A stretch of 58,463 nt of DNA. Source: Nitrosomonas supralitoralis. GTDB taxonomy: Bacteria > Pseudomonadota > Gammaproteobacteria > Burkholderiales > Nitrosomonadaceae. The notes under the pieces are model-generated. The model did no database searches. It saw only the letters and a list, made by a program, of their open reading frames with translations, and was not told the DNA's origin. Location of the stretch: contig NZ_PXXU01000020.1 in assembly GCF_003011925.2 (NCBI RefSeq), forward strand, positions 1 to 58,463, written 5' to 3'. Positions within the stretch are counted from its first letter, which is position 1, and each line of letters opens with the position of its first letter. The position numbers and the translations under genes were made by a program. Shown one piece after another: positions 44,201 through 52,098 of the stretch.

Positions 44201-44411
44201 TCTCAACCGGTACCGTGACTAATCGCTCCATTTCCTCAGGACTGCGGCCAATGGCTACCGTGGCTACTTGTACTTGAATATTGGTAACATCAGGAAATGC
44301 ATCTACCGACAGATTTCTCGCGGCAAATCCACCTGCGATACACAGTATCAGGCCGAGTACCAACACTAGTAGACGCTGGTTTAATGCCGCACGTACAATA
44401 GCAGCCATCAT
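41247..44411 (-). CDS. Heavy-metal efflux RND pump, CzcA/CusA family
   Basis: A 1054-residue inner-membrane proton antiporter with the family layout of 12 spans and two large periplasmic loops. It begins RAALNQRLLVLVLGLILCIAGG and has DAFPDVTNIQVQV, the marker of the heavy-metal group. The TM4 charged motif reads GMMVDPTVVVVENIY, keeping the essential aspartate and glutamate but with PT where many CzcA proteins have GA, so metal specificity is not clear. Mono- or divalent metal export across both membranes is the family role. It lies two bases after the adaptor gene and completes the operon with the outer-membrane factor. Confidence 0.94.
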   Translation of the reverse strand: MMAAIVRAALNQRLLVLVLGLILCIAGGFAARNLSVDAFPDVTNIQVQVATVAIGRSPEEMERLVTVPVEIAMTGLPGLVEMRSMNKSGLSLITLVFTDQTDVYFARQLVMERIIDVTPRLIPGITPVLGPVTTGLGEVYQYTIEHPNDGTRTLTVEELTERRTIQDWVVRPLLRSIRGVAEINSMGGHVKEYQVYADPNKLRHYNLTLTDVDRALASNNANASGNILALHYEQYLIRGVGLIATLDDIRNIVLRQMDGVPVYVRDVAEVTFGGEVRQGASIKNGYTESVAGIVMMLRGGNAKEIVGRIKEKVAEINERGLLPDGLQIVPFYDRTDLVDGALSTVQTTLMESLILVIVVLSIFLGTIRTSIVVCFTLIITPLITFMVMNYYGMPANLMSLGGLTIALGMMVDPTVVVVENIYQRLGQAKGTGQSKFDVIVNAVSEVGTPVIFGVFVTILVFLPLITLEGMEGKTFSPLAMTIVIALAVSLFVSLLISPVLSDFLLQGGGEQDTKIVVALKGSYLRVFNLAMRNQKKTMIIAVSALMLAFALFPFLGKSFIPVMKEGAVTPVIIRAPSISLEEAIKLETEALQLITTVPGVKFVVSKLGRGDTPADPASQNESDPIAVLDLEHSGRTQVEIEEDIRKALDVIPGVNVVLSQPIEQRVDEMVTGVRSQVAVKIFGDDLEQLRKLSEQVARIVKSTPGARDIRIERLSGQQELTINIDRRAIARHGINVSDVNELISTAIGGKAVTQVFEGERRFTLLLRFPEKFRYDVEAIKDLILRPVNNTAAQGKMAQGGMLVPLSAVADIKVVDGPAIISREFAKRRVVVGANVHGRDMGGFVEELQARTAKEIKLPTGYYFVWGGQFENMQRAMATLSVIVPVTLAVIFFLLFMLFNSIKLAGLIYLVLPFASVGGVVGLFVSGQYLSVPASVGFIAVWGTSILNGVVLISFVRELRDKGLTVEEAVRKACEQRFRPVMMTAATTVLGLAPFLAASGLGSEVQKPLAIVVICGLTTATMMTMVVMPMLYRWFDDKSDKVPPVQPEKLSPPVA

Positions 44412-44413
44412 GA

Positions 44414-45586
44414 TTATTCCAATTCAGCCAGCTTGCGCTCGCTATCTAAATGGAAAGCACCTTCCATCACAATCCGTTGATCAATCGAGAGCCCTTTTAG
44501 CACAGGACGGAAATCGGCCACTTCAGGGCCCAGTTCGACAGGCACGCGTTGAAATTGATTATCACTGATCGCGACAAAAACATAATCCTGGTTTAATTCT
44601 CGAACAATCGCTGCTTCCGGGACGACCAGGGTTTTTTGGCGTGTATCGGTAATGTGCATATTGGCCAGCATGTCCGGCTTCAATTTTCGCTCCGGGTTTT
44701 CTACCATTACCCGGGTCATTACAGTACGAGTCAGACGATTAACTGTATCCGAGACAAATATTATGACGCCATCAAATTCATCACGACCTATCGCGGGTAC
44801 ATTGATTTCTACATGCTGTTCCACTTTCACGTCACGCGCTATTTGTTCGGGTACATCACCAACCACCCAGACGGATGAAAGATCAGCGATTTGAAATAGT
44901 GGGTCAGAAGGTTGTACTACCTGGCCTACAATCACATTCCGTGCAATTACAGACCCTTCCCGGGTTGCTTTGACGTCCAGCCACGGAAGAATTTTTCCCT
45001 TTTTGGATAATTCTTTTAACTCAGCGTCAGTCATTCCAAATAATCTTAATTGATCAGTGGCGGCGCCCAATTCAGCCTGAGCAATTTCCAATTCTGATTG
45101 ACGTCGTTCCACTTCAGCCTGAGCGATCGCATCAGCAGCAAACAAAAGATGCGCGCGTTCAGCTGCTTTCTGGGTTACAACCACGCGCGAAGAAGCGCGC
45201 AAATATGCCAGTTGAGATTGTGTTAAATCGGGGCTGGTAATGCGGGCTAACGACTGACCTGCCGTAACGTAATCACCTAAGATGACAAACAGGTTGATAA
45301 TTCTTCCGGTTACATAGGAGCCAATCTGCGCTGTTCTTTCCTCATCGACTTGCACTCTGCTCGGAACAAGTATTTTATCAGCGAGATCAATTAAGGATGG
45401 TTGTCCGATTTCTAACCGGCTTGCTAGCTCGGGTCGGACAGTAATTCTATTGATATCTCGGTTTTCTTCGAATTCGCTTTGAATTGATTCTTTATCGGAA
45501 GTTTTGGTTGGTCCGCTATTATCGCACCCTGATAGCACTAGTGCAGAAAAAACAATGCAGTTGAAAAAAATTAGTTTGAAACTCAT
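44414..45586 (-). CDS. RND efflux periplasmic adaptor (CzcB/CusB type), lipoprotein
   Basis: A 390-residue membrane-fusion protein with a lipobox L-S-G-C (cysteine about 21). The barrel and lipoyl halves include GSYVTGRIINLFVILGDYVTAG and ATREGSVIARNVIVGQVVQP. A coiled-coil hairpin lies between (about 125-190), and a membrane-proximal domain (VVPEAAIVRE onward) follows. No histidine- or methionine-rich metal-binding N-terminal extension is present. Overlap with the outer-membrane factor (ATGA, 4 bp) and a two-base gap to the pump show one operon. Confidence 0.93.
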   Translation of the reverse strand: MSFKLIFFNCIVFSALVLSGCDNSGPTKTSDKESIQSEFEENRDINRITVRPELASRLEIGQPSLIDLADKILVPSRVQVDEERTAQIGSYVTGRIINLFVILGDYVTAGQSLARITSPDLTQSQLAYLRASSRVVVTQKAAERAHLLFAADAIAQAEVERRQSELEIAQAELGAATDQLRLFGMTDAELKELSKKGKILPWLDVKATREGSVIARNVIVGQVVQPSDPLFQIADLSSVWVVGDVPEQIARDVKVEQHVEINVPAIGRDEFDGVIIFVSDTVNRLTRTVMTRVMVENPERKLKPDMLANMHITDTRQKTLVVPEAAIVRELNQDYVFVAISDNQFQRVPVELGPEVADFRPVLKGLSIDQRIVMEGAFHLDSERKLAELE

Positions 45587-46863
45587 TCTGGAATCAGCTC
45601 CTTGGGATAATGTGCGCGCAGACGATCAATTTCGGCGACGGCCGATTGCAGATCAAAACGTGCTAGCAAGGCATCACCCAGGATTCCCCGGAGTATACGT
45701 TGCGAATCTAAAAATTCAATCAAACCTCGTTCACCAAATTTGTAAGCGGCTTCGGCAACTTTTACTGCATTTTCTGCTTCCTTGATCAGGCCACCCTCAA
45801 ACATATCCACTCTGCGTTGCGCAATCTGCAGGGACTGCCATGCTGCTTCAAACAATTGACTAATTTCGTAACGGCGATATTCAAGTGTTTCCCGTATTCG
45901 CGCGGAGTCATATATAGCGGTGTCAATTTCACCACGACGCTGATAGAGTAAAGGAATTCTAACGCTCACGCCCGCAAGGTTGGAAGCAAACTGCGCGTCT
46001 TGATAATTGGTATACAAAAAATTAATTTGCGGTAGCACCGAAGCTTTTTCCTGATCGATTCGTAACTTGGCACGTTCTTGCTCAGCCTGCAAACGGATGA
46101 TATCCGGGTTCACAGACGGTAGTTCCTGACGTAAACTATCCAGTGAAGGTAAGTTAATCGGATCTTTCAGAGAGGCTTGAATTTCAAAGTTATTCGGAAT
46201 AGCTCCTGCGGTCAGTTGCAGTAACACTACTCGAGCGCGTTGTGCTGTTAGCTGTGCGGCTTCCATGCGATTGGCCGCGCTTTGTAGTTCGGTATCTGCC
46301 CGGATGAGTTCAAAACGCGCGACTTCACCTCTTTCGACATTGACAGCAATACGGCGTCGCACTTCATTTAATAGGTCGTAAATATTCTGCTCCAAAGCAG
46401 CTTGTTCTATTCGTAGCAATAACTCATAAGCTCTGACTTTCAGTTGTGCCGCTAAGTCTGCACGTACTTGATCAAAACTGGCGCGACTCGCGTCGACTCC
46501 AGCTTCTGATGCGCCAATGCGAGCATTTCGCATGAAAGGATTTTCAATTCCCTGGTTCACCGTTAGAGTGCGCTGCATGGTTCCAGGTCCAGTAAGATCA
46601 AAAGGAAGGCGCCTGTCATCTGGACCAGCGATTACAGTTACTTCGGGGTTGAGAAATGCAGATGCGGCTATTACACCTGCTTTGGCCATATTTACTTGTG
46701 AACGAGCGGCCTGCACAAGACCATTTGCTTGTAATCCAACACGCTGCAACTCTTCAACCGTAAGACGAACTGTTGCTTGAGCATATACAAATGGCGTTAA
46801 GAATATTAAGTGAATGACTAGTAAAAAATTCCAAAATGAGAAAATCTGCATCGAGTCCTTCAT
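45583..46863 (-). CDS. RND efflux outer-membrane factor (CzcC/TolC type)
   Basis: A 426-residue channel subunit with a signal peptide (about 9-29, ending at VYAQA). Two internally related helical repeats carry the OEP features: VQAARSQVNMAKAGVIAASAF and, in the second half, RLQAEQERAKLRIDQEKASVLPQI. It forms the outer-membrane duct for the pump. It is the first gene of the operon, transcribed from the divergent intergenic region before the cytochrome gene (46864-47084), where no clear operator was seen. Confidence 0.92.
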   Translation of the reverse strand: MKDSMQIFSFWNFLLVIHLIFLTPFVYAQATVRLTVEELQRVGLQANGLVQAARSQVNMAKAGVIAASAFLNPEVTVIAGPDDRRLPFDLTGPGTMQRTLTVNQGIENPFMRNARIGASEAGVDASRASFDQVRADLAAQLKVRAYELLLRIEQAALEQNIYDLLNEVRRRIAVNVERGEVARFELIRADTELQSAANRMEAAQLTAQRARVVLLQLTAGAIPNNFEIQASLKDPINLPSLDSLRQELPSVNPDIIRLQAEQERAKLRIDQEKASVLPQINFLYTNYQDAQFASNLAGVSVRIPLLYQRRGEIDTAIYDSARIRETLEYRRYEISQLFEAAWQSLQIAQRRVDMFEGGLIKEAENAVKVAEAAYKFGERGLIEFLDSQRILRGILGDALLARFDLQSAVAEIDRLRAHYPKELIPE

Positions 46864-47084
46864 AATTATTGATAAATTTATTTTCTATACATATTTTTCA
46901 CATAAAATTGACTGGCAATCATATATGAAAAATAAGATTCAGTTGTACTAATATTAAACATAATAGGACCTTAAATCGTTGTTTTGAAGCAATACCTGCA
47001 TAATTAACTCTTGCTGGCTATTCGGATGCTCTGGATTTAATCAGATAAAACCTGAATGCTTGCTGAACAATTACAATTCACCGC

Positions 47085-49157
47085 ATGAAATTTAGGTTTA
47101 TTAATTACTTCTTTTTCCTCAAGCTATTAGTGGTAATTCTTGCCTTATCATTGATGATTTGGCTGATGACCGGAATAGCCTTATGGATGTATGAATTTCG
47201 TGATAATGATTCTGATCGTGGTGCCATTTCGAAAGGTATCGATAAGTTTGGCGATCAATTCTCTCAAACAGTTTATCTTGATCAGGGTTGGTCGCCATCC
47301 GATAGTTTGTGGTTTTACAATACGACGCAAGGCTCTAATTTGTTACCGTACAGTTTTTTTCTGGTATTGGAGCAACCTGATTCATCCGCTTTATTCCGTA
47401 GCGATGAAAACATTGATCGTTATGGGTATTTGCCACAACGTCCAACCATAAGCAATCCGGATGGCTTGCCCGTTGGCATGGTGCGGGATGAGTATCAAGG
47501 CAAGTCATATATGGGATTTACCTGCGCAGCTTGCCATACGACTCAAATCAATTATCAGGGCACGGGAATACGAATTGATGGTGGTCCGGCTAATTCGGAC
47601 CTGGAAACTTTTATGGTTGATTTGGCAGAAGCATTGCATGCCACTCTGGAGAACTCGGAGAAGCGTGGCCGTTTCGTTGCTAATGTTTTGAAACAAAATC
47701 AATATGAGAATGCAGACGATGTGTTGGCAGATCTTAACAAATTCGCCCAGCGAATCAAGACTTATACCATCATCAATACCCCCAGGGATCCCAAGCGACC
47801 GTTAACTCACTACGGCTATGCTCGACTGGATGCGTTTGGAAGAATCTATAACCGCGTGCTTGAGCACATCATGAGTGCAAGACAATTGCGCGAATTGCTC
47901 GCCGATATTCTTACCCCTGAAGAGTTGATTGAAGTAATGTCAGACGTAGAGCCCGTTCTCAGCAGCACTAATCGAGACCATATTATTGAAAGAATTCAAG
48001 GATATTTGACCTATAAGCAGATCATTCGATTACGCAACAAAATCTATAATCCAGCCGATGCGCCGGTTAGTTATCCTTTTCTGTGGGATGTTCCGCAACA
48101 TGATTATGTCCAATGGAACGGGAGGGTTGATAACAGTGGATTAGGACCCATGGCCAGGAATGCAGGTCAATTGATTGGTGTATTTGGTACGCTTGACTGG
48201 CAGGAAAGAGATGGTTTTACGTTATCTTCTGTGCTTGGCGGACAAGGGATTGGTTCAAAGCATATTGATTTCCGATCTTCAATCGATATTCGGAATTTAC
48301 GCCGAGTGGAGAAACATCTGCGCAAATTAACTTCGCCGCAATGGCCTGAGCATATTTTGCCTAAAATTGATAAAGCACGAATGGTTAAAGGTGAGAAGTT
48401 GTTTTTCAGATATTGCGCAACCTGTCACAGTCAAATTGACCGTATTGACCCAGATCGTCGCATTGTGGCCAAAATGATTGCTGTTTCGTCGGTTGGAACA
48501 GATTCTAAAATGGCGACCAACGGCATTGAGTTTTCCGGTTATAGCGGTATTTTGCAGAATCAATACGTCAGTGTCAGTACGGGAAACATGTTACTGCAAC
48601 GCGAAGCGCCAGCGGTAGCACTATTATCATTAGCTACGCGCAATGTGGTGACGACGCCTGATTCAGACAAATGGGTTGTGCGGAGATGGATTGAGCGATC
48701 GCTTGATTTTGCCCATACATTTTTTGATAACGAAATACAATCTTCCCTGAAGCATGGCAATTATGTTCCTGATACAACTGTCAGACCTTTCGCTTCAATT
48801 TTGGCTTATAAAGCTCGCTCACTCAACGGCATCTGGGCAACTGCTCCTTATTTGCATAATGGCTCTGTTCCAACACTGTATGATTTGCTTTTGCCCAAAC
48901 GGCAGCCTGGTGATCCTGCAGAAGGTGAATATCGACCCGATGAATTCATGGTGGGATCGCGCGAGTTTGATCCAGTGAAAGTTGGGTTAAAATCGACTGG
49001 TTATGATGGCTTTTTGCTTCGTACACATATTTGGGGTAACCATAATGGTGGTCACGAGTTTGCTTCCGGCAGGATGCCTCAGCCTGATGGCACATTTCTT
49101 CCAGCCTTAAATAAAGAACAACGACTCAATCTTGTTGAATACCTTAAGTCACTTTGA
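47085..49157 (+). CDS. RoxA-like dihaem cytochrome c
   Basis: A 690-residue protein with one N-terminal hydrophobic segment (about 8-32). Two haem-binding sites follow: CAACH (about 146-150) in YMGFTCAACHTTQ and CATCH (about 445) in FFRYCATCHSQ. The wide spacing, the length, the IRIDGGPANSDLETF strand and WATAPYLHNGSVPTLYDLL near the C terminus are the layout of RoxA/RoxB-type proteins within the dihaem cytochrome c peroxidase superfamily. RoxA itself cleaves rubber, but most relatives are uncharacterised, and peroxidase or dioxygenase activity cannot be chosen here. It is divergent from the metal-efflux operon. Confidence 0.85.
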   Translation: MKFRFINYFFFLKLLVVILALSLMIWLMTGIALWMYEFRDNDSDRGAISKGIDKFGDQFSQTVYLDQGWSPSDSLWFYNTTQGSNLLPYSFFLVLEQPDSSALFRSDENIDRYGYLPQRPTISNPDGLPVGMVRDEYQGKSYMGFTCAACHTTQINYQGTGIRIDGGPANSDLETFMVDLAEALHATLENSEKRGRFVANVLKQNQYENADDVLADLNKFAQRIKTYTIINTPRDPKRPLTHYGYARLDAFGRIYNRVLEHIMSARQLRELLADILTPEELIEVMSDVEPVLSSTNRDHIIERIQGYLTYKQIIRLRNKIYNPADAPVSYPFLWDVPQHDYVQWNGRVDNSGLGPMARNAGQLIGVFGTLDWQERDGFTLSSVLGGQGIGSKHIDFRSSIDIRNLRRVEKHLRKLTSPQWPEHILPKIDKARMVKGEKLFFRYCATCHSQIDRIDPDRRIVAKMIAVSSVGTDSKMATNGIEFSGYSGILQNQYVSVSTGNMLLQREAPAVALLSLATRNVVTTPDSDKWVVRRWIERSLDFAHTFFDNEIQSSLKHGNYVPDTTVRPFASILAYKARSLNGIWATAPYLHNGSVPTLYDLLLPKRQPGDPAEGEYRPDEFMVGSREFDPVKVGLKSTGYDGFLLRTHIWGNHNGGHEFASGRMPQPDGTFLPALNKEQRLNLVEYLKSL

Positions 49158-49207
49158 AGGATATTTGGAGAATTGATTCTGCTTGTGATAATACTCAGCA
49201 CTAGCGC

Positions 49208-49600
49208 TTAATACACAATTTTCTTGAATCTTATTTTCCATTGATGCAGTAACAGCGCAAGTGTCAGTCTTCTTACAGACCATGCCACTTCTGTTACTTC
49301 AGGGAATTCTTCCAAGTAAATGACTTCTCCCGTTGGAATTATTTTGAGATGATTATGGCAAGCAAAATCCATTATAAATTGATACATGACTGGATTGATG
49401 TCTTTTAACGAGTTTTTTACATGGATACCTGTTTTTCCCTCATATATAACAGGCTGAGCATATTCTGAGTATTCCCAGCGACCATTGCAATTATAAGTGG
49501 CAAGTGCCCCACAGAGGCGTTCCGACCAGTCACTTGGCCGAAATGGACGGCCTTCGATGGTAATCCCTAGAATCAATAATTCTTCATGTTTGGTTTTCAT
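49208..49600 (-). CDS. DUF3579 family protein
   Basis: A 130-residue soluble protein with the DUF3579 signature: LILGITIEGRPFRPSDWSERLCGAL near the start, then YEGKTGIHVKNSLKDINP and a QFIMDFACHNHLKI segment. It ends with a basic tail (WKIRFKKIVY). This family occurs mainly in betaproteobacteria and has no known function. It converges with the cytochrome gene. Its upstream region is almost entirely occupied by the dispersed repeat (copy B), only 47 bp from the start codon. Confidence 0.88.
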   Translation of the reverse strand: MKTKHEELLILGITIEGRPFRPSDWSERLCGALATYNCNGRWEYSEYAQPVIYEGKTGIHVKNSLKDINPVMYQFIMDFACHNHLKIIPTGEVIYLEEFPEVTEVAWSVRRLTLALLLHQWKIRFKKIVY

Positions 49601-49646
49601 GAATGAAGTAGCAAAACGAGGAAAGATAAAAGTATAGAAACACTAT

Positions 49647-49786
49647 CAGGCCGCTGAGAAACTATCTGCGTTGCCGCTGCGGTGTTAAGAGCAGGCTCAA
49701 AGTGCACATTTATTAAGTATAAACTGCGCTTCTTCGCCTGCTTTTGCCTTGTGTCAACTGCCTCGAAAACATTTTTCAACGGCCTG
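49647..49786 (-). repeat. Dispersed intergenic repeat, copy B
   Basis: A 140 bp element in the opposite orientation to copy A at 30457-30599, sharing most of its sequence. The ends form an inverted repeat built on CAGGCCG(T/C)TGA(A/G)AAA, distinct from the AACAAGCT ends of copy A. It is immediately upstream of the DUF3579 gene. The spurious frame across it on the minus strand (49597-49869) is not regarded as a gene. Confidence 0.8.
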
Positions 49787-50138
49787 CTATGTAACCGATT
49801 TCTGTTAGTTGGTTTGGCTTGTGGTTTTGTGTTGAGATGATTTATTTTATAAGCGTGCCAGGATTTCATTATTACGGATTGTTTCCATTAGAATTTATGC
49901 TGACATATCGGCAAAGCTTTAGAAAAATGAATGACACTTTGAATAAAAGCTAAAAATTATTGTGGAATTAATTTTGGGAAACATAATCTTACTATTCGCA
50001 GGCTAGTGTAGTCAGGCTTAGAGTAGCTTGGAAAGAATGTAAATCTTTTGTAACAATTAATGAAAAATTGAGTAATCCGATGTTCAGGTTGTTAAATTTA
50101 ATTTTTATTTCTGGAATGCGATTTCTTTATAAGTCAAA
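49787..50138. other. AT-rich intergenic stretch
   Basis: About 350 bp between repeat copy B and the aminopeptidase gene. It contains TTGTTTCCATTAG near 49880, which matches one half of the lipoprotein operator but lacks the other half. It has no ribosome binding site or recognisable gene. It presumably holds the promoter of the aminopeptidase gene. Confidence 0.4.
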
Positions 50139-51230
50139 GTGATATTGCGAATTTTATATATCTTAAAGGTTAGTTTTGTTGTAATTCAGATTGGTTGGCT
50201 CAGTGCTTGCGCCAATCTCTCTTATTATGCACAAGCTGTCGATGGACATTTTAAAGTGATACACCGTGCGCAACCGATCAGCACAATGATTGAAAATCCG
50301 GATCTTGAGCCAAAACTAAAAGATTCTTTGATTAAGGTTATGCAGTTACGCGAATTTGCTAGCCGAGAGCTGAAGTTGCCGGATAATTTAAGCTATACCA
50401 GTTATGCGGATTTGGAGCGCCCTTTTGTGGTATGGAATGTTTATGCCTCCCCCGAGTTATCGCTTAAACTCAAGGAATGGTGTTTTGTGCAGGTTGGTTG
50501 CGTCAATTACCGTGGTTTCTTTTCGCAAGCAAAAGCTGAGCGCTATGCTGAAGAACTCAGGCAAGAAGGATACGATGTGCATGTCGGCGGGACTCGTGCC
50601 TATTCCACGCTCGGTTGGTTCAGTGATCCGGTGTTGAATACGTTTATTGGTTACTCCGAAATAGATCTTGCCCGGTTGATCTTTCATGAATTGGCGCACC
50701 AAGTTGTTTATGTCCCGGGTGACACTGCTTTTAACGAATCTTTTGCAACGGCAGTCGAGCATGAGGGTGTCAAACGCTGGTTTAAAAGCAATGGAACAGC
50801 GTTCGAACAAACGACATTAAGCGTTCGACGAGAACGGGAAGAGATTTTTACCCGTTTGATATTCAAACATCGAAAAAGACTGCAAGAATTGTTTCATTCA
50901 AGTATGAGCGATTCTGAGAAGCGTGTCTGGAAAGTTCATATTTTTGATCAATTACGCGATGAATTTTTGCGCTTGAAAGCCGACAAAAGCGAACTTGGCA
51001 GTTATGATCGGTGGTTTGGGCAAAACTTGAATAATGCCCTGCTGGCTACTGTTTCGATTTATACCCAGTTGTTACCGGCATTTCAAGGGTTACTCAAACA
51101 ACAGGACCAGGATATGGCGCGTTTTTATCATGCGGTGATAAAGCTCAGCAAGTTACCGAAAGATGAACGGAATTTTGCACTGCAAAAGGCTGCTGAAGGC
51201 TATCAGCATTGGAATGTCGTAGAACGATAG
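50139..51230 (+). CDS. Predicted exported aminopeptidase (COG4324 type)
   Basis: A 363-residue protein with an N-terminal hydrophobic leader containing a possible lipobox, L-S-A-C (about 24). The zinc site HELAHQ is in LARLIFHELAHQVVYVPGD (about 187), followed by FNESFATAVEHEG with the third ligand. The surrounding strings (RGFFSQAKAERYAEELRQEGYDV and GGTRAYSTLGWFSDPVLNTF) mark the predicted-aminopeptidase family, PF10023. The start is uncertain: GTG at 50139 has no good ribosome binding site. It precedes the PEP-CTERM gene. Confidence 0.85.
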   Translation: MILRILYILKVSFVVIQIGWLSACANLSYYAQAVDGHFKVIHRAQPISTMIENPDLEPKLKDSLIKVMQLREFASRELKLPDNLSYTSYADLERPFVVWNVYASPELSLKLKEWCFVQVGCVNYRGFFSQAKAERYAEELRQEGYDVHVGGTRAYSTLGWFSDPVLNTFIGYSEIDLARLIFHELAHQVVYVPGDTAFNESFATAVEHEGVKRWFKSNGTAFEQTTLSVRREREEIFTRLIFKHRKRLQELFHSSMSDSEKRVWKVHIFDQLRDEFLRLKADKSELGSYDRWFGQNLNNALLATVSIYTQLLPAFQGLLKQQDQDMARFYHAVIKLSKLPKDERNFALQKAAEGYQHWNVVER

Positions 51231-51295
51231 CCTTTATTCAGTAACAAGTTTGTATATAATATAGTACACTTATAACAAGGGTTATAGTACAGATG

Positions 51296-51311
51296 TCCTA
51301 ATAATTCAGGA
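51296..51311 (+). promoter_or_regulatory. TCCTA-N6-CAGGA site before the PEP-CTERM gene
   Basis: TCCTAATAATTCAGGA lies 81 bp before the PEP-CTERM start codon. It has the same half-sites and spacing as the site before the other PEP-CTERM gene (31820-31835). No sigma-54 promoter with a proper -12 GC was found downstream. Confidence 0.42.
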
Positions 51312-51391
51312 AGCATGTGCTATAGATTTAATTGGCATTAATAGATAGTATTAATGAGAGGGCTTACAACTAATTTTTTCGAGGATAAATT

Positions 51392-51910
51392 ATGAAAAGT
51401 ATAATATTCAAAAAACTAGCCGTAGCAGGCGTATTCGCTATCGCATCAACTGGGGTTTTCGCAAACAATGTTAACAACACAATTGATATTGTTGGTGGCA
51501 CTACATTTTTCGGAGCTTTACACACAGACAATTTTGATTTTACTGATGTTTTTACATTTAACGTTGCAGGCCCGGTTGCGACAAGCGCAAGTTTGATCAC
51601 TATTGGAGCGGGTCTTAATAACATTGATTTTTTGACTGCTGATCTAAATGGTGTTTCACTGACCTTAAGCTCCACAGGCTTTATGGAAACAGCAGTAACA
51701 ATGTCCGAGCTTAATCTGACAGGGCCTCTGATCCTCACAGTAACAGGACATAGTGGTGCTGGCGGGGGGACTTTTGCTTCATATTCAGGTACGTTGAATG
51801 TTAACGCCGTGTCTCCAGTACCAGAGCCAGAAACATACGCCATGCTGTTGGCCGGCTTAGGTATAATGGGAATGTGGGCGCGTCGCCGCAAATCACTCAA
51901 TGTTATCTAA
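51392..51910 (+). CDS. PEP-CTERM sorting-domain protein
   Basis: A 172-residue exported protein. It has a signal peptide (about 6-24, ending FANN) and a beta-rich, Gly/Thr-rich body (NNTIDIVGGTTFFGALH onward, few cysteines). The C-terminal sorting tail has VPEPETYAMLLAGLGIMGM followed by WARRRKS. The PEP motif, the membrane span and the arginine cluster are recognised by an exosortase (not in this window). This usually goes with exopolysaccharide and cell-surface structures. The ATG follows GAGGA by seven bases. A strong terminator follows. Confidence 0.93.
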   Translation: MKSIIFKKLAVAGVFAIASTGVFANNVNNTIDIVGGTTFFGALHTDNFDFTDVFTFNVAGPVATSASLITIGAGLNNIDFLTADLNGVSLTLSSTGFMETAVTMSELNLTGPLILTVTGHSGAGGGTFASYSGTLNVNAVSPVPEPETYAMLLAGLGIMGMWARRRKSLNVI

Positions 51911-51924
51911 CATTCAGGTGTTTA

Positions 51925-51962
51925 TCGAATAAAAAACGGGCGATTGCCCGTTTTTTATTCGA
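51925..51962. terminator. Bidirectional terminator
   Basis: TCGAATAAAAAACGGGC and GCCCGTTTTTTATTCGA form a 17 bp perfect stem around the 4-base loop GATT. The T run in the right arm terminates the PEP-CTERM transcript; the A run in the left arm gives a T run on the minus strand for rluB. Confidence 0.88.
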
Positions 51963-52098
51963 TTGTGATATCGTGTATTTATGGACTATAAAGTCTATTT
52001 GCAACTTTAGCATCTTAGACTCAGACCCTACATAAGGTATCAATGCCCATATCTTGAACGTTGAACTTGTCAAATGGTTAAGCGGACAAAAAAGCAAG

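Noticed and set aside
49597..49869. 90-residue frame on the minus strand
   Set aside because: It runs across the dispersed repeat (copy B) and overlaps the DUF3579 start; such frames arise wherever the repeat occurs.
51332..51350. Possible sigma-54 promoter (TTGGCATTA) before the PEP-CTERM gene
   Set aside because: The -24 element is partly present, but the GC doublet at -12 is missing.
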